Shown: positions 30,792 to 42,640, counted from the first letter of the stretch. The stretch is 64,000 nucleotides of DNA from Micrasema longulum (GCA_022494885.1 JAGVSM010004954.1:42413-106412); one strand, 5' to 3'. The notes: generated from the sequence alone by a model not told the origin. Program-made: numbers and translations.

Positions 30792-31861
30792 CTATTAGGT
30801 AGACATTTTAAATAAAATTCAAAATAAAATTGTCTCTCAAACCGTCACACATATTTTCCAATCTCAAGTTTTCCTTTAAGAAAGTACACTATTCTGTTAA
30901 GTTACGATATGCTATGCTCCCGACAGATGTGCCGCGGAGTAGATTACCCAACGGAAGGTGAACGAATCGATGAAAGTTTGGGTAACGGATTCCGTTAAAT
31001 AAAGCACCTATTATAAACTTTGATTAGTTTCTCGGGTACTAGATACCTTCAGTCACTTCATTATTCTAACCTTCGTTCGATATAATAAAATTTCCGTGGG
31101 TGAAAGATTTCACCTAACACTAGTTGGAATATTGGAGATATAAATATGTTCTTCGACAGGGAATTAAGTTTCTCCTTAGGGAAAGCTTTTCTCGTAAAAT
31201 ATTACTGGTGTAATTAAATGACGCTTTTAGGAAAAATGTCGACGATTAATGGCCCTGTTTAAACAGACCCATTTAACGCAGTTTATTAACTTTCATATCG
31301 CTGGGGAAGTAAGATACGCTAGGAAAAATACGGAAAATGCTCATTTAAAGATATTCTCTCGAAACGAAGTGCCTAATTAATTTTTGCCATTCGCAACATT
31401 TAAGATGTCTGCATCTGACATAAAATAAATCGAGTTCAATGTTAAATTGCGCTTGATTTAAAGAAGTTTCGAGATAACTAAACGGAGTATTCATTAAAAA
31501 TTCCCCGAATGATTAAGGCAAATAATAAGGTTATAAAGCTCGGGACTTTTTAATTACTAAAAAAAACGAGTGATTTGCTTTCAGAATCGCTGATTCAGTT
31601 GGGTATTTTATAGCCCCCAAAAATTTAGATCTTTATGAAGATAATATTAGCCCTCTACTCTTTAATGCATATACTTAGGACGTAAAAAAATGTTTTAAAT
31701 ATTGTCAATTCATCTCCTTTGCTGACTGTGCAAAAATGCAAAAAAAAAATCAACAGACTTTTTCCTACACTAATATACACGGAGATTGTCAATATTTGTG
31801 TACATACTGTTTGTTTACCCAATAAATAAAATAAAATAATATTTGTAAAATACGGTTTGAG
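30792..31861. other. Unassigned, relatively complex sequence
   Basis: 30890-31600 has balanced composition (for instance GACAGATGTGCCGCGGAGTA) and no match elsewhere in the window. No open frame of note. It may be unique host DNA. Confidence 0.35.
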
Positions 31862-32390
31862 CTTGAATTGCTTTTTTTAAATTCTAATTATTTTACTTTT
31901 TGCACATAATGTTTATTGTACGTTGGCGGGCTCATTGCCAAATGGCAATTTTTTCCAACGAACTGATAAAATTAAAGTTTTATTGTTATAATTAAAGTTA
32001 AAAACATAATCAATAGAAAATAAAGATAAAAAAGGCTAAAGATATTTAAAATAGGAATAAATATATTTGTGTATAAATTACATTAAAACAATACCACTAC
32101 TTAATGGGGAAAAGGAAAAAATAGGAAAGAGGAAAGGAGGAGAGATTAAGGAAGTGAAAAAGATGTTTCTTCAGACGTGATTTAAACAGAGATACTGTAA
32201 TAACATCTTTGATGGTGAATGCGAAATGATTCCGCAGTCGAGCGGTATGGACACTATATGAGTTAGAGAAAAAGGAATTGTGGATGGGTATTAAGAGAGT
32301 GCCTTGAGAATTAGAACGAAGAGGTAAAACATGAACTGATAAGCGTTGAAATTTTTCACGCAGGTATATTAACATATATATACACATATA
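31862..32390 (-). pseudogene. LINE-s C-terminus and 3' UTR
   Basis: A 96-codon minus frame (32097-32387) reads 'LREKFQRLSVHVLPLRSNSQ', 'TLLIPIHNSFFSNSYSVHTA', 'RLRNHFAFTIKDV' and 'LFKSRLKKHLF', the very C-terminus of Jockey/CR1-like ORF2 proteins. The 3' UTR continues to the stem-loop GGAAAAAATTGCCATTTGGC and TTATGTGCAAAAAG near 31900. Its closest relative here is the split copy at 51690-53350. The upstream RT is absent. Confidence 0.75.
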
Positions 32391-34084
32391 TTATATACAT
32401 ATATTCCTTCTTAAGTAACCAAATCCAATGATGTGTTTGTAAAATGACTGGAAGTTAATACAGATTATTAAATAAAATGAGAAATAAAGGGTAAGATACC
32501 CAAACCAGGATGACTATGCGGCAAACTGAATAATCATTAAAATTTATGTGTACTGCTGAACGTATGAATAATGAAATTAATAAAACACAGACATTTCTTC
32601 CTGAATGCAGCACTAATTTACCGTTGATGCCTGTGGGGAAGATGATTGGTCCGTTAAACAGCCTACTGAGAGAGGTGGATCTTTTTTTTTCCTGGCTAGG
32701 ATTACCAGTTTAATACTCTTCCTCCTCTAAGTTTGTATTTTAATGTGTATTGGTGATTTAGTTGTCTTTGTTTTTTTATTGTTTTTGTGTACTATACGTC
32801 TGAACCCTTAAATTTTCTACTATCTTCTCTTTTTAAAATAAAAAAATTACTCATATACCTGAACCAATATTATAATAGGAAGGTGTGTAAAATTTTATGT
32901 AAATAAATAAGTACGTTTTAATAAAACAAAAGAAATACTAGTAGAAAATATATTCATAGCTTTCAAGTATTGGTACTGTGCGCCAATTTACAAAATCATG
33001 CTCAAATTGTAACAATAATATTTTAGTTCAAAAAAAAAAAAGATTGTCTGACTCAGGTCCCAAAAATAATCCACGCTTGGAAAACATTTTTAATAGATTA
33101 GACCTCTGACGACTTTACATAAGTTGAATACATTTGCGGGTGATTTTTTTTAACCGGCAATACTGAATTCCTACATAATTTTTCAATTTTCCAAAACAAG
33201 ATATTTAATTCATATTTTGATATGTTTGTTTTCATTTCTTCGTTTCGAAAAAGATACTTTAAGAAAAGTATCCTAGTATTTTATGTGACTCCTATTTCTT
33301 CAACAAAAGCTAAAAAATAATACTTTTAAAACGCGTTAAGCCGAATTGTTATCGAAACTAAAATATATTTAACAAATCGAGATACAAATCTTAAACTAAA
33401 CTTGATTCTAATTATGTATATCCATTTATTGAATGAAACTTTGAGTTAAAAGTGATAATGAAATATTTGAGTGGTTAAATCAAATTTTAAAAAGACTAGA
33501 ATTTCATTAACAACGCCATCCATACCTTATGAAAAAGAGATTTAAAAAATGACCAAAGAGGAGAAGAACTGAGTATGAGTGTCTGAAAAATAACACAAAC
33601 GGAAAGCCTTGAAATATTTCAAATCAATTAGAAAAAATACGTTCTTAATAATTTGTCATGATACTAAAAGCTTTTTTAAGTCCTATGACTAACTCAATAA
33701 ATAAAACTGGTAATGACTTAGGATTAAGGTATAAGTGATATATTTTTTATTTTTTTTTATTTATTATAAAACATATAAGACATGAATATCATGATATTAT
33801 ATTCCCAGGAGTTGTACGAGAAAACTCATTTGGGACGGTACATAAAAAAAATAGTACATTTCTTGTAACAATACATAGTATACATTTAAACAATAAAAAT
33901 TTAAACAAATTTTAACAATCTATGAACTTAATATTAAAAAAGGAAAGAAAACATTTAAACAATCTGTGAACTTAATATTAAACTTATTATTATATTTATT
34001 TTTACTTATGTGTGATCTAATAATAATAAGAATAAAATCATTATTATTTATATATTGTGTTTATTGAAAGTAAACATTTATTTA
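32391..34084. other. No gene; two short direct repeats and a LINE-like tail
   Basis: At 33748-34060 a T-rich start followed by ATAAAACATATAAGACATG resembles a minus-strand retroelement tail. Inside it, ATTTAAACAATCTGTGAACT and its near copy recur about 60 bp apart (33905, 33964). The piece at 32600-32850 may be another retroelement tail, without coding support. The remainder is unassigned. Confidence 0.35.
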
Positions 34085-34515
34085 TTCAACAATGTTTGAT
34101 TATGTCCAAATGCTTGCAGACTGGCTGGATTTCCTCCCTAGGGAGTTGTTTATATTTAAATTTATTTCAACAGCGAGGGAAAAATTTTTGTGAAGGAAAT
34201 ATGGAAGTCTAGGCATTTACAGGGCTTATGACCAGTCATTGGCTGGTTTAAGTTGCCTAGTAGGTGATTTGGTTCAGCCGGATGAATCTCACCCACGTGA
34301 TAAAGGTTTCAGCTCTTTTACTTCACAAAAGTCAACAGATGGAAGAGTTGAGGAAATGTGATGTTCAAACATGGGCAGAATGGTGAATGTTACACAGTGT
34401 GTAAAGTGGCCACTTAAACCAGCCAATGACAGGTCATAAGCCCTGTAAATGCCTAGACTTCCATATTCCCTTCACAAAAATTTTTCCCTCTCTGTTGAAA
34501 TAAATTTAAATTTAT
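34085..34515. mobile_element. FB repeat, nearly complete (A-type)
   Basis: The left arm runs from TTCAACAATGTTTGATTATG to ATTGGCTGGTTTAAG. The core in the opposite sense follows: GCCTAGTAGGTGATTTGG, AGCCGGATGAATCTCACCC, GATAAAGGTTTCAGCTC, then GTTACACAGTGTGTAAAGTG. The right arm complements the left out to ATTTAAATTTATTTG. The left arm therefore lacks its own core and the palindrome is lopsided: about 165 bp of arm, 180 bp of single core, then the second arm. Confidence 0.8.
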
Positions 34516-34601
34516 TTGTTCTCCTAAAACGCAGGCAGTTTGATTTTAACTTTTTATTTTTTTGTTAATTTATTTATTTTAAAAAGATGCATGGAAAAAT
34601 A

Positions 34602-34876
34602 TATTTGTGTACATTTATTCTTTAATTTTAAGTCTGGAAGTGAAACACGCAATAACGTATTCTTATGTGTGCTCTAGTAATAATACTGTACATACATGTA
34701 GCTCATTTATAAATAATTTTAAATGTATTATGTCTTAGCTTTAAATTTGAAAAAATATCAAAATGGATAAAAATTATTAATCTAAGTAAATGATATTTAT
34801 GACAAAAATATCTTTAAAAATACATTATTTACTTCTTTAGAACGGGAAAGATATTCCTAGTTAGCCAGTTCAGATG
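34602..34876 (-). repeat. Family D repeat
   Basis: The reverse complement aligns with 41270-41520: TACTGCTTTAGAACG-like, TATTTATGACAAAAATATCT, AATTTATAAATAA and ATGTACAAAAATAAATA. No coding part is seen. The orientation of the A-rich tail at 41500 suggests a retroelement 3' end. Confidence 0.6.
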
Positions 34877-34887
34877 ACTCACCATAT

Positions 34888-35308
34888 ATACTGCAATATG
34901 ACGCATGAAAGTAATTGTGGTCTTATGTAAAAAGTACCATCTCAAAGAAATAATGTTTGAAATACTGTTTTCCAAATCAAGAATTTTTAAATAATCTGTG
35001 TAATCTGGAAGTTTAATCTAAGAGAAAAAACCCGCACTGGAGTTAAGACATTCAAAATAAAGTATACTTTTTAATATGAAAAAATAAGCTGGAATAATCG
35101 GCTAGTTTCTTGGCTCACCGCAGGCGCTATGCTTTATTTATATTTATATTTATATTAGGATAAAAATACAAACGGTGGAAATGATTAAAAAAAATTGGTA
35201 ATTATTTATTTGTTTTTCTGTAAATAAAGTATCAGTAAAACATTATTATGGTTAGTCAAATAGAATGGTAAGCTGCGCATAATCGCTTCTATACACAGTT
35301 TGCCCCTG
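34888..35308. mobile_element. hAT-type MITE, left part missing
   Basis: Matches the right two thirds of 30042-30791 and 55607-56325 (AAATAATGTTTGAAATACTG, AATAATCGGCTAGTTTCTTG, GGATAAAAATACAAACGG). The right end is intact: GCTTCTATACACAGTTTGCC followed by CCTG, the complement of a CAGGGGCAAAC-type terminus. The left end is lost. Confidence 0.7.
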
Positions 35309-36860
35309 GTAATGAAGCGGCTTTGGTTTTATCTATTGCGCGTTTTACGTTATACACAGAAACGGCGTTTCTCTCTTAATCATTGGAAAAAGGAGATGTT
35401 TAATTGAAATGGCGCTAGAGTTTTCTTCTTGAGAGATTGGCCGGCTATACATCAAGTAAACAATCGTGACTTGCCTTCGGACGGCCGATAATGGAAGCTC
35501 GGCGGACACTGATTTCCCGCCCTGAATGGGTGACGTAAGCGCTGCTTATGCCAGCGAAGCTTCTGATGAGCTAACTCGTCTTATTTATTTTCTTTTCTAT
35601 GCTCGTATAAGTCCCGGCTTCGAGGCGAAATGCTAAGCCAAAATGGCTCGATCGAATGGATTTCTACTTCGGGGTGTTTTACTCCCCTGAATTTACCGCA
35701 CGAGAAAGGTTCTTAAGTAACCGAACAATAAATACAGTTCAATAAAACTCTCATTCAGCCCTGAGCATAACCACATTTTATGAAGATTATTTTTCTATAA
35801 ATATTTAGAAATGAACTTAGTAAATTAACAAAAAAAATATCCGGACAAGCTTTATTTTTTTAGAGCGAATATCGAATTTCGAACATTAGTAAGGATTTTT
35901 TTTAGAAAATCCATGTTTTTGGTATTCAGTAGTTACTACGATATAATGCATACATTAATGTTGACATTTCGTATGAATCAGTTTGCAAAAGTGTAAATTT
36001 AACGGTCCGAAATCTAACAGTATTAAAAGCTCGTATGTCACAAAAAAAGCATTTAAATCTAACAACTAAAATTCACCTAGTGGCTAATGAAATTGCTACA
36101 GGCACAGAAATAATATTTTCCCATTGCTTTCATCAATAATTTCAATAAGATTCTGATGATAATTATTATTTCCGACCTATCGAATCATTAAGTAGACATG
36201 AAAAACCGATTTTAAAGAAGTTTCTGGATAATAATATTTAATTGTTCCTGGAATTCACCTTAAGAGTATGATAGGAAAATAATAATAAGTAGTGACAAGA
36301 AATTAATCTTTGTTTGTTGCTTTGAAAGAAATGCTATATTATGAAATTGTTTTAAACAGTTATTGTAATAATTAAAACAAAACGTAAATAAGTGCGTAGA
36401 AAATGCTAAATAAGTTTAAATTACAATTAAAATGGTTCAACCTGTACAAGCATTTATCCACAAATTTGCAACATTTTGAAGTTTTCAACTGTTTTTGGAT
36501 ACATGTAGGCCACGCTTAAATGCATTTTTTGGCCTTCCTAAACATTTCCCTTCCGAAAAAAAACCTGAATGTAACTTTCCAGTTTTATTTTATATGTATC
36601 TGTTTTTTATATTTATATGTACATCTATATCATAGATTTTATAATGTATTCTAGATGTAGTATACCCATGCATAGGGCTTGCGTACGTGGGATTTTTTCG
36701 ATTCAATAAGTATAGTGACATAAGTAGTAAAAAATGTACGAGAACGTAAACAAAATAATTGCTAATAAAATAATAAAATACATCACTTATTAGGTTATGA
36801 CATTTGACAGCCCACTCGAGAGTGCGTATTATACTATAAATGATAAAAAAAATATTTTAT
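35309..36860. other. Unassigned; 35309-35760 is a G+C-balanced unique block
   Basis: 35390-35730 contains AGAGATTGGCCGGCTATAC, CGGACGGCCGATAATGGAAG and CCCTGAATGGGTGACGTAAG, which stand out against the A+T-rich background. I find no copy in the window and no frame. 35761-36860 is A+T-rich and unassigned. Confidence 0.4.
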
Positions 36861-36955
36861 TGGACGGTTGGAAGAAATTGCGATTTGGCAATAAGCCCGC
36901 AAATGTACAATTAACGTTATGTACAAAAAGTTAAATAATGAAAAAAACAAAAAAA
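36861..36955 (+). repeat. LINE-s 3' end with stem-loop
   Basis: GGACGGTTGGAAGAAATTGC, GATTTGGCAATAAGCCCGC and ACGTTATGTACAAAAAG with an A-rich tail. AATTGC-GATTT-GGCAAT can pair as a hairpin. It abuts the opposite-strand LINE-z relic. Confidence 0.65.
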
Positions 36956-36968
36956 CGTTCTCATTTTG

Positions 36969-37345
36969 CTAAATCTCCCCCTTCAACCCCAGATCCGCAA
37001 AGTATCGGGCTATTAGGTAGAGGGCGAACTCTTTAACATCCTTAAGTTTAATCAGTGGTCCCCTGAGGATGCGGCTTCTTTTATGATATAAATCATCACA
37101 TTTACATATAATGTATTTAGATGTTTCCTTGTCTGCACTGCAGAAACTATATCTAATTGATTGCCTAGAAACAAATTCCACTTGTGAAATATACTGTCAA
37201 TAAAACTGCAACTCCCGCAAAAAAACCTACACCTAGCAGAGAAAATCATTCTAGCTAGGTGATTTTTAAATCTTCAGTGCCCTGTGAGGGCTCTAGTAAT
37301 AACCCTCTGTATCAATTTAACGCTCATTTCATTGAGCGTGTTATT
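36969..37345 (-). pseudogene. LINE-z: post-RNase H zinc-finger end of an R1/I-like ORF2
   Basis: The minus strand reads 'IQRVITRALTGH', a stop, 'RFKNHLARMIFSARCRFFC', then after a shift 'SFCSADKETSKYIICKCDDL', 'YHKRSRILRGPLIKLKDVKE' and 'FADLGLKGE'. RxLTGHxxxxxHL and the Cys-rich CxFC...ET..Y..C.CD..H knuckle are typical of the end of R1-, I- and Loa-like LINE proteins and related RNase H regions. The three overlapping frames are one broken protein. RT and RNase H catalytic parts are absent. Confidence 0.65.
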
Positions 37346-38054
37346 TTGTCATACATTTTTACATTAGCATATGCTACATCCATTAAGATAACAAAATAAT
37401 GGGCATTCAAAGCCCATTTCATGTTCTCTCGCTGAGTGACAATCATGACAAACATCCTGTAAGAGAAAGTAATTTTATTTCGAAAACAAACAAATAAATC
37501 AATTAATGATTAACTCAAATGATCTTTTCTATACTCATACTAAATATCGCTCAGAAAAAAAAGAATAGACACGTTGGGTACATAAACCCTCTAAAACGCA
37601 AAAATTGGACTTTTCCTTGGTCTCCAAACCAAAATTGCAATGTCTCCAAATGATGTTTTTTGGTTAATGACTTTTGCCTGAACGGCGACAATATTATTTT
37701 GTATTTATATATGAATCCTTGTACATTTTAAATATTTTTTTACTAATTAACGAAACATGCTATAAATACAAATTAAACAATGTTTAATTTAGAATCTTAC
37801 TTTTGAAATGTATCCCATAAATAACACAACAAATAAAAACACTTGAGAAACAGACTTTTCCTTGTTATTCTCTTCGTGAAAATGTTATTCCTCTCTGATG
37901 ATACACATCCACAAGTGTATAGCTTATGTTAGGTTTTTGTTAATTTCATTGTGTGTTTTGTAATATAAATAATATAGATGTACATAAATACCTAGTTTTT
38001 AAAACTATCTAAATATTTTATTAATTATCTCTGTTTTTTAAGTTAGTCTTTTTT
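37346..38054. other. No gene recognised
   Basis: A+T-rich DNA, no shared repeat or frame identified. Confidence 0.3.
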
Positions 38055-38710
38055 TACAATATTTGAGTTTGTCCAAATGTTCGCAGACAAAATACTGGAT
38101 TTTACCCCCTCGGGAGTCATCAAGATTAACAAATTACAACAGGGATGCAGAATACCTTAAATAAGAGAATATGTAAGTCTAGGCATTTACAGGGCTTATG
38201 ACCTGTCATTGGCTGGTTTAAGTGGCCACTTTACACACTGTGTAACATTCACCATTTTTTCATTCCTTCACTTCATTCACCCTTACTTAAGGTATTCTCC
38301 ATCCCTGTTGTAATTTGTTAATCTTAATGACTCCCGAGGGGGTGAAATCCAGTCTTTTGTCTGCGAACATTTGGACAAACTCAAATATTGTAATGAAACC
38401 AACTAGTCCAAGAAGAAGTTTAAAAACTGAAAAATTCTTTTCAGGCGTTGCCTCGTATGTGAAATAATTCAGTCAGATGAATCTCTTCACAACAATAAAG
38501 GTTTCGGCTCTTTAACTTCACTAAAACCAACAAATGGAAGAATTGAAGAAGTATGGATGTTTAAACATAGGCAAAATAGTGAATGTTACACAGTGTGTAA
38601 AGTGGCCACTTAAATCAGCCAATGACAGGTCATAAGCCCTGTAAATGCCTAGACTTCCATATTCCCTTATTTAAGGTATTCTCCATCCCTGTTGTAATTT
38701 GTTAGTCTTT
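38055..38710. mobile_element. FB repeat, double structure (B-like ends)
   Basis: From CAATATTTGAGTTTGTCC to AACTCAAATATTGTAATG (38058-38395) there is a short complete palindrome with CTCGGGAGTC/GACTCCCGAGG arms. From 38436 a second copy of the core and right arm follows (GGCGTTGCCTCGTATGTGA, GTTACACAGTGTGTAAAGTG, TATTCTCCATCCCTGTTGTA), so the right arm is present twice. The arms carry GGGATGCAGAATACCTTAAA, a variant intermediate to A and B types. Confidence 0.75.
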
Positions 38711-38760
38711 TTGTTTATTCTCAAATATAAAAACATTTCAAAAAAGTATATTGTTAAGTG

Positions 38761-38788
38761 TCCTCGGCACGGGAAACCCCAGTGAGGT
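38761..38788 (-). repeat. Short shared motif CCTCACTGGGG...CCGTGCCGAGGA
   Basis: The minus strand reads CCTCACTGGGGTTTCCCGTG and CCGAGGA. The same motif, with one change, is at 56752-56777 on the plus strand. It is probably part of a retroelement 3' UTR, as A+T-rich tails adjoin both. Confidence 0.5.
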
Positions 38789-39323
38789 CACATTATTTTT
38801 ATTATTAATTATAGTTTGTAAAATTAAAATAAAATGCATTATGTCAATAAGACTAATTAAAAAAAAAAAAAAAAGTTTTTTTTTTTTGTCTAATTTTCTA
38901 ATGAAATAAAATGAATGACAAGAAATGCAATGTTTTTAAATAATTAAAATTAATTTATTTGTTCAGGAGAAGTTTTGATGTGAAATTATTATTATCTTGA
39001 AGGTTAATATTAGTTTTTGAGATCTAATGAAGTAACTTAATAAAGCATAATTAAAAAAATTAAATAAATAAAAACTTAAAAAAAAAAAAAAAAAATTTAG
39101 TTATTACATAAAATGATAAATGCTTATTTATTTTCCATTATAATTTACTTTCACGTTTATTTAGTTATCTTCATGCCGCAGATATTTTTTTTAAAAACTA
39201 GCTCTTGTGCTTGGAGAGTAGCTAACACTGTTTAGTATTAGTTTTTTGTGCATTTGAAGTTATGTAATTTCAAATAAAAAAATGTAAATCGAATGTAATT
39301 AAATGTGGCAAATCTATATACAT
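38789..39323. other. Low-complexity A- and T-tracts
   Basis: A16-G-T12 at about 38859-38888 and an A15 run near 39079-39095 mark likely retroelement tails. No gene. Confidence 0.5.
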
Positions 39324-39624
39324 CAGGGGCGAATCGTCTAAATAAGCGATTATGTACAGCTTATCATTTTATATAACTTTCGATAAAAATGTTTTATTGT
39401 AACCTTATGTACTGTGGTTTTTTTTAAATAAATTTTTGTAAAAAATAGTATAAAATAATGCTACGTATATCGCGTGGTTAATAATAATTGTTGTTAGAGT
39501 TGATTTTCACAGAAAGAAAAAATAATCATTTATAATTATATTACTTACATATTATGTACTTCTATGTAGATACAAATTAATGATATTTTTTGTAGATTAC
39601 CCATGAAATTAATCACGGCTCGCC
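39324..39624. mobile_element. hAT-type MITE, short version
   Basis: Left end CAGGGGCGAATCGTC. The reverse complement of the right end, TGGCGAGCCGTGATTAATTT, matches the left end of 30042 (TGGCGAACCGTGATTTTATT). About 230 bp on the right side is homologous in inverted orientation to 30042-30270 (TTTGTATCTACATAGAAG, AAAATCAACTCTAAC). At 301 bp it is a strongly deleted derivative. Confidence 0.7.
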
Positions 39625-39644
39625 ATTTATATATATTTTATATA

Positions 39645-39700
39645 CATATCCACATAGTCATACATATATACACACACATACATACATACATACATACACA
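39645..39700. repeat. (CATA)n microsatellite
   Basis: ACACACACATACATACATAC-type repeat. Confidence 0.85.
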
Positions 39701-40431
39701 ATCAAATTTTTTGGTAAAAAACGTTTGATAAAAATGACAAGTTTGAAACTGAGCTGTTGATTTCAACATCAATATCATGATATCGGAACTTAGATATTAT
39801 TAAATTATCGACGACAACGTCTTGAGATGCCGACAGAAAAAAATCTTACATATGGGGAAATACCGTGAAAGTTTTTTCCAGCATTTTCCTAACCCGAAAA
39901 TCTGTTCAAAGGAAAATCATATCTCCTAGTTTTCCGGAAGTATTGGCTTCATCTGTTATCGGTCTGGGCGGAAGTAGCATTATGATAAAGTTTCGTAATA
40001 TTCATGACGCGAAGTTAAATATAAGTTAAGTTAGAAAAAAAAGATGGAAGAATTCTACCGCCATCTTGGATACTGGGCTGTGAGAAATCAGTAAAGTTAT
40101 GAAAGTTGTATCGGAAATACAACTTTTATTTTGCGATCGCATTGGTCTTAGGACAATACCCCTTAAAAAATGTTCATTTTTACAATCTAGACCAATAAGA
40201 ATTTTTTTTCAATTAACTGTATAAAATACTACCTAGAATTACAATTATTTTAATTTTCCCGATCCGCGACGAATAGATAATTTTTTTAGTGTTTTTTACA
40301 ATATGAATCGTTTTCTATACAACTTTTATGTAGTTAATTATATTATACGCTCCTTCACACCCAATAATCCCAGAATCAAAATTATTAATACATCACATAC
40401 TTACTTCTGAAGGAGTGAATATCAATTTATT
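39701..40431. other. Unassigned sequence
   Basis: 39740-40160 is relatively complex and has no copy elsewhere in the window. No open frame of interest. Confidence 0.3.
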
Positions 40432-40790
40432 TTGGGCCAGTTGCTTAAAATCATGTCCATCTTCAAGTATTTGATGAACTTGATTGTGTCATGTCTTTCT
40501 CGGTCTTCGTCGTTTTCTGCATCCATCAACATTTGCAGTGTAGATCCTTTTAGCCGTTCTTTCGCTGTCCATTTGTTCTACATGTCCAAACCAACGCAGC
40601 ACCCCTTTCTTGATTCTGTCGATAATGCAAGTCTCAGCCTTACATAGTTCACGGATCTCGACATTTGTGCGCCTATCATACATCGTTTTACCACACATTT
40701 GCCTGAGGTATCGCATTTTGACTGCATTAAACCTACTTTTATAATTATTTTTCGAATTCCAGACTTCAGCAATAAAGTTCTACAATTCAC
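40432..40790 (-). pseudogene. LINE-c C-terminal region
   Basis: The minus strand reads 'NFIAEVWNSKNNYKSRFNAV', 'KMRYLRQMCGKTMYDRRTNV', 'EIRELCKAETCIIDRIKKGV', 'LRWFGHVEQMDSERTAKRIY' and '...RRRPRKT' before a TGA in place of Trp. LRWFGHVxxM and GRPRKTW are hallmarks of a common non-LTR ORF2 C-terminus. The 75-codon open frame (40489-40716) is the best-kept part. The fragment at 10741-10940 continues the same protein. The plus frame 40432-40647 is a shadow. Confidence 0.8.
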
Positions 40791-41000
40791 TTTCTAATGA
40801 CCTAAAAAATATACAAAACATAAACGTACTTAAAAAACACCTAAATAAAACAGTTCTTACAGCCCGTGTGACGAGTGATATGTAATGTTATTTTATCGAA
40901 TTTTTATTAAAACTATAGTGTTATAATATATTATATCCCCTCATACCAGTACTTTTGCTGATAGGGAATATTTTGTACAAATAAAATATTTAAAAAAATA
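40768..41000 (+). pseudogene. LINE-k C-terminal tail and 3' UTR
   Basis: The plus strand reads 'IKFYNSLSNDLKNIQNINVL' and 'KKHLNKTVLTARVTSDM' to TAA near 40886. This is the F-x-x-LP/S-ND-LK...FKK-LK end of Jockey/CR1-like proteins. The 3' UTR has ATCCCCTCATACCAGTACTT and TTTTGTACAAATAAAATATT, shared with 8131-8230. It begins where LINE-c ends on the other strand. Confidence 0.7.
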
Positions 41001-41009
41001 TATATCGAT

Positions 41010-41560
41010 TAGATCTGGCTGTTTTATACCAAATGCATATTTAAGCCTGGCATTGTAAACCAAACTTTAAAAAATCACACGGTTAAATATATTTTGAAGC
41101 TATAAAAGGAATTAAGGGATTCTCTACGATTAAATACCCTAATGTAAATTTAATACATTTATTTTATTAATTTAATTGTTACATATTTCTACTGCAATTT
41201 ACGTTAATTATATATACAATTGCATAGTTGAATAGTAAAAGTATACATATAAATATATTTTTTATTTTTGTTAATAATCTAAACTGCCTAACTAGGGATA
41301 GCTTTCTCGTTCTAAAGCAGTAAATAATGTATTTTTGAAGATATTTTTGTCATAAATATAATTTACCTAAAAACAGCATTTTTCAAGTTACGACACAATA
41401 CATATAAAATTATTTATAAATGAGATACATACAGCACATATAAGAATATGTCTATGTGTGCCCCAATCCTAGATTAACAATAAAATAATAAATGTACAAA
41501 AATAAATAATAAATAAAACACAAATATCTAAATCCTATGTCATTACCATTAAAACTAGAA
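41010..41560 (+). repeat. Family D repeat, longest copy
   Basis: CTGGCTGTTTTATACCAAAT and ACTTTAAAAAATCACAC at the start are repeated at 42563-42630. GATAGCTTTCTCGTTCTAAA to TGTACAAAAATAAATAATAA is repeated in reverse at 34602-34876 and in part at 42365-42440. A tail of AATAAATAAAACA ends it. The class is unknown. Confidence 0.6.
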
Positions 41561-41696
41561 ATCTATTTATCTATCTATTTTCATATATATACTTTTAAAA
41601 TAAATAAATCGATAAGAAAACATTTTTAAGTATTAAACTGCCTTCTTCCCCGTTTTAGGAGAGTAAATGTATTTTTATTTTTGATAAATATAATAT

Positions 41697-42340
41697 ACTA
41701 GCGGACCCGATAGACGTTGTACTGCTCGAACGTTGGCTTGCCTGCTATTACCTCGGAAAAAGACTTTTCATTGATAAGTAGGTACCTAGGTACTTGTTAA
41801 TGATCGAATTTCAAAATTAGAAACTATTAATATTCAAATATTGAATGTAAATAGGTACATAAGTACTTGTTTATGGTTGAATTCCAAAACACAACACAAT
41901 TAATTTTCAAATATAGAATTCTTTTTGCAATTGTCAAACTCAGATTTTCTCACCAACAAGGGTTCACATTACCCATAAATGCGATTTTCAAAAATTTATT
42001 TAATTTCAGTTAATATTATTAAGTATTACGAAAAATCCAGTAAAAAGAAATAAATGGGAAGAAACTATAAAGAATGTAAGGAAAGAAATTGGGATCCAAA
42101 AGAAGCGAATGTTGTTTGTAAACATTAAAAAAAAACTTATTTTAAACAGAAAAAAACATCATCCTTCCTTTTTTTTCGTATATGCATTCTTGTCGACTTT
42201 TTTTTACAAATTCGATTGAAAATTTTAATATCTTCAAACACGTGCAGTGCAAAGATCTACATTTCGCTGAAAACCGCACGTAAATCGGTTAAGCTGTTTA
42301 GGAGAACTTCAGTGACATCGCACGTACAGAGGAATTAAAT
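41697..42340 (+). repeat. Dispersed repeat of the ACTAGCGGACCCG type, unclassified
   Basis: It starts with ACTAGCGGACCCGATAGAC and ends with GCACGTAAATCGGTTAAGC, AGGAGAACTTCAGTGACATC and ATATATAAAGAT. Sequences with this start and an AAATCGGTTAAGC-like end are widespread in insect genomes as I recall them; I cannot confirm the class. It is inserted between two pieces of family D. No protein frame. Confidence 0.5.
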
Positions 42341-42364
42341 ATATAAAGATAAATGATAACAATT

Positions 42365-42640
42365 TTATTATTATTATAAGAGCACAAATAATAATATGCC
42401 GTTGTGTGCCCTACATCCAGATTTAAAAGTAAATAATAAATAAATCATAAACACCTAAATAATACCTTAATCTCTTAATTCTAAATCATTCATGTCATTA
42501 CCAGTAATAAATAAAATATTATGTTCTGTACATTATCACACAACATATATCAAACTTTTACTAGGGCTGGCTGTTTTCTGCAAAATGCACATCTTAGGCT
42601 GTGTGGTCAACCAGACTTTAAAAAATATTAAAACTAGTCA
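42365..42640 (+). repeat. Family D repeat, broken second copy
   Basis: 42370-42475 matches the D tail (GTGTGCCCTACATCCAG, AATAATAAATAAATC). 42563-42630 matches the D start (GGCTGGCTGTTTTCTGCAAA, GACTTTAAAAAAT). The order is tail then start, so two partial copies lie head to tail. The 102-codon frame at 42492-42800 is low-complexity translation. Confidence 0.5.

Noticed and set aside
38859..38888. Rho-independent-type terminator from the A-run/T-run hairpin
   Set aside because: This is a eukaryotic, A+T-rich region; the A and T tracts are better explained as retroelement tails.
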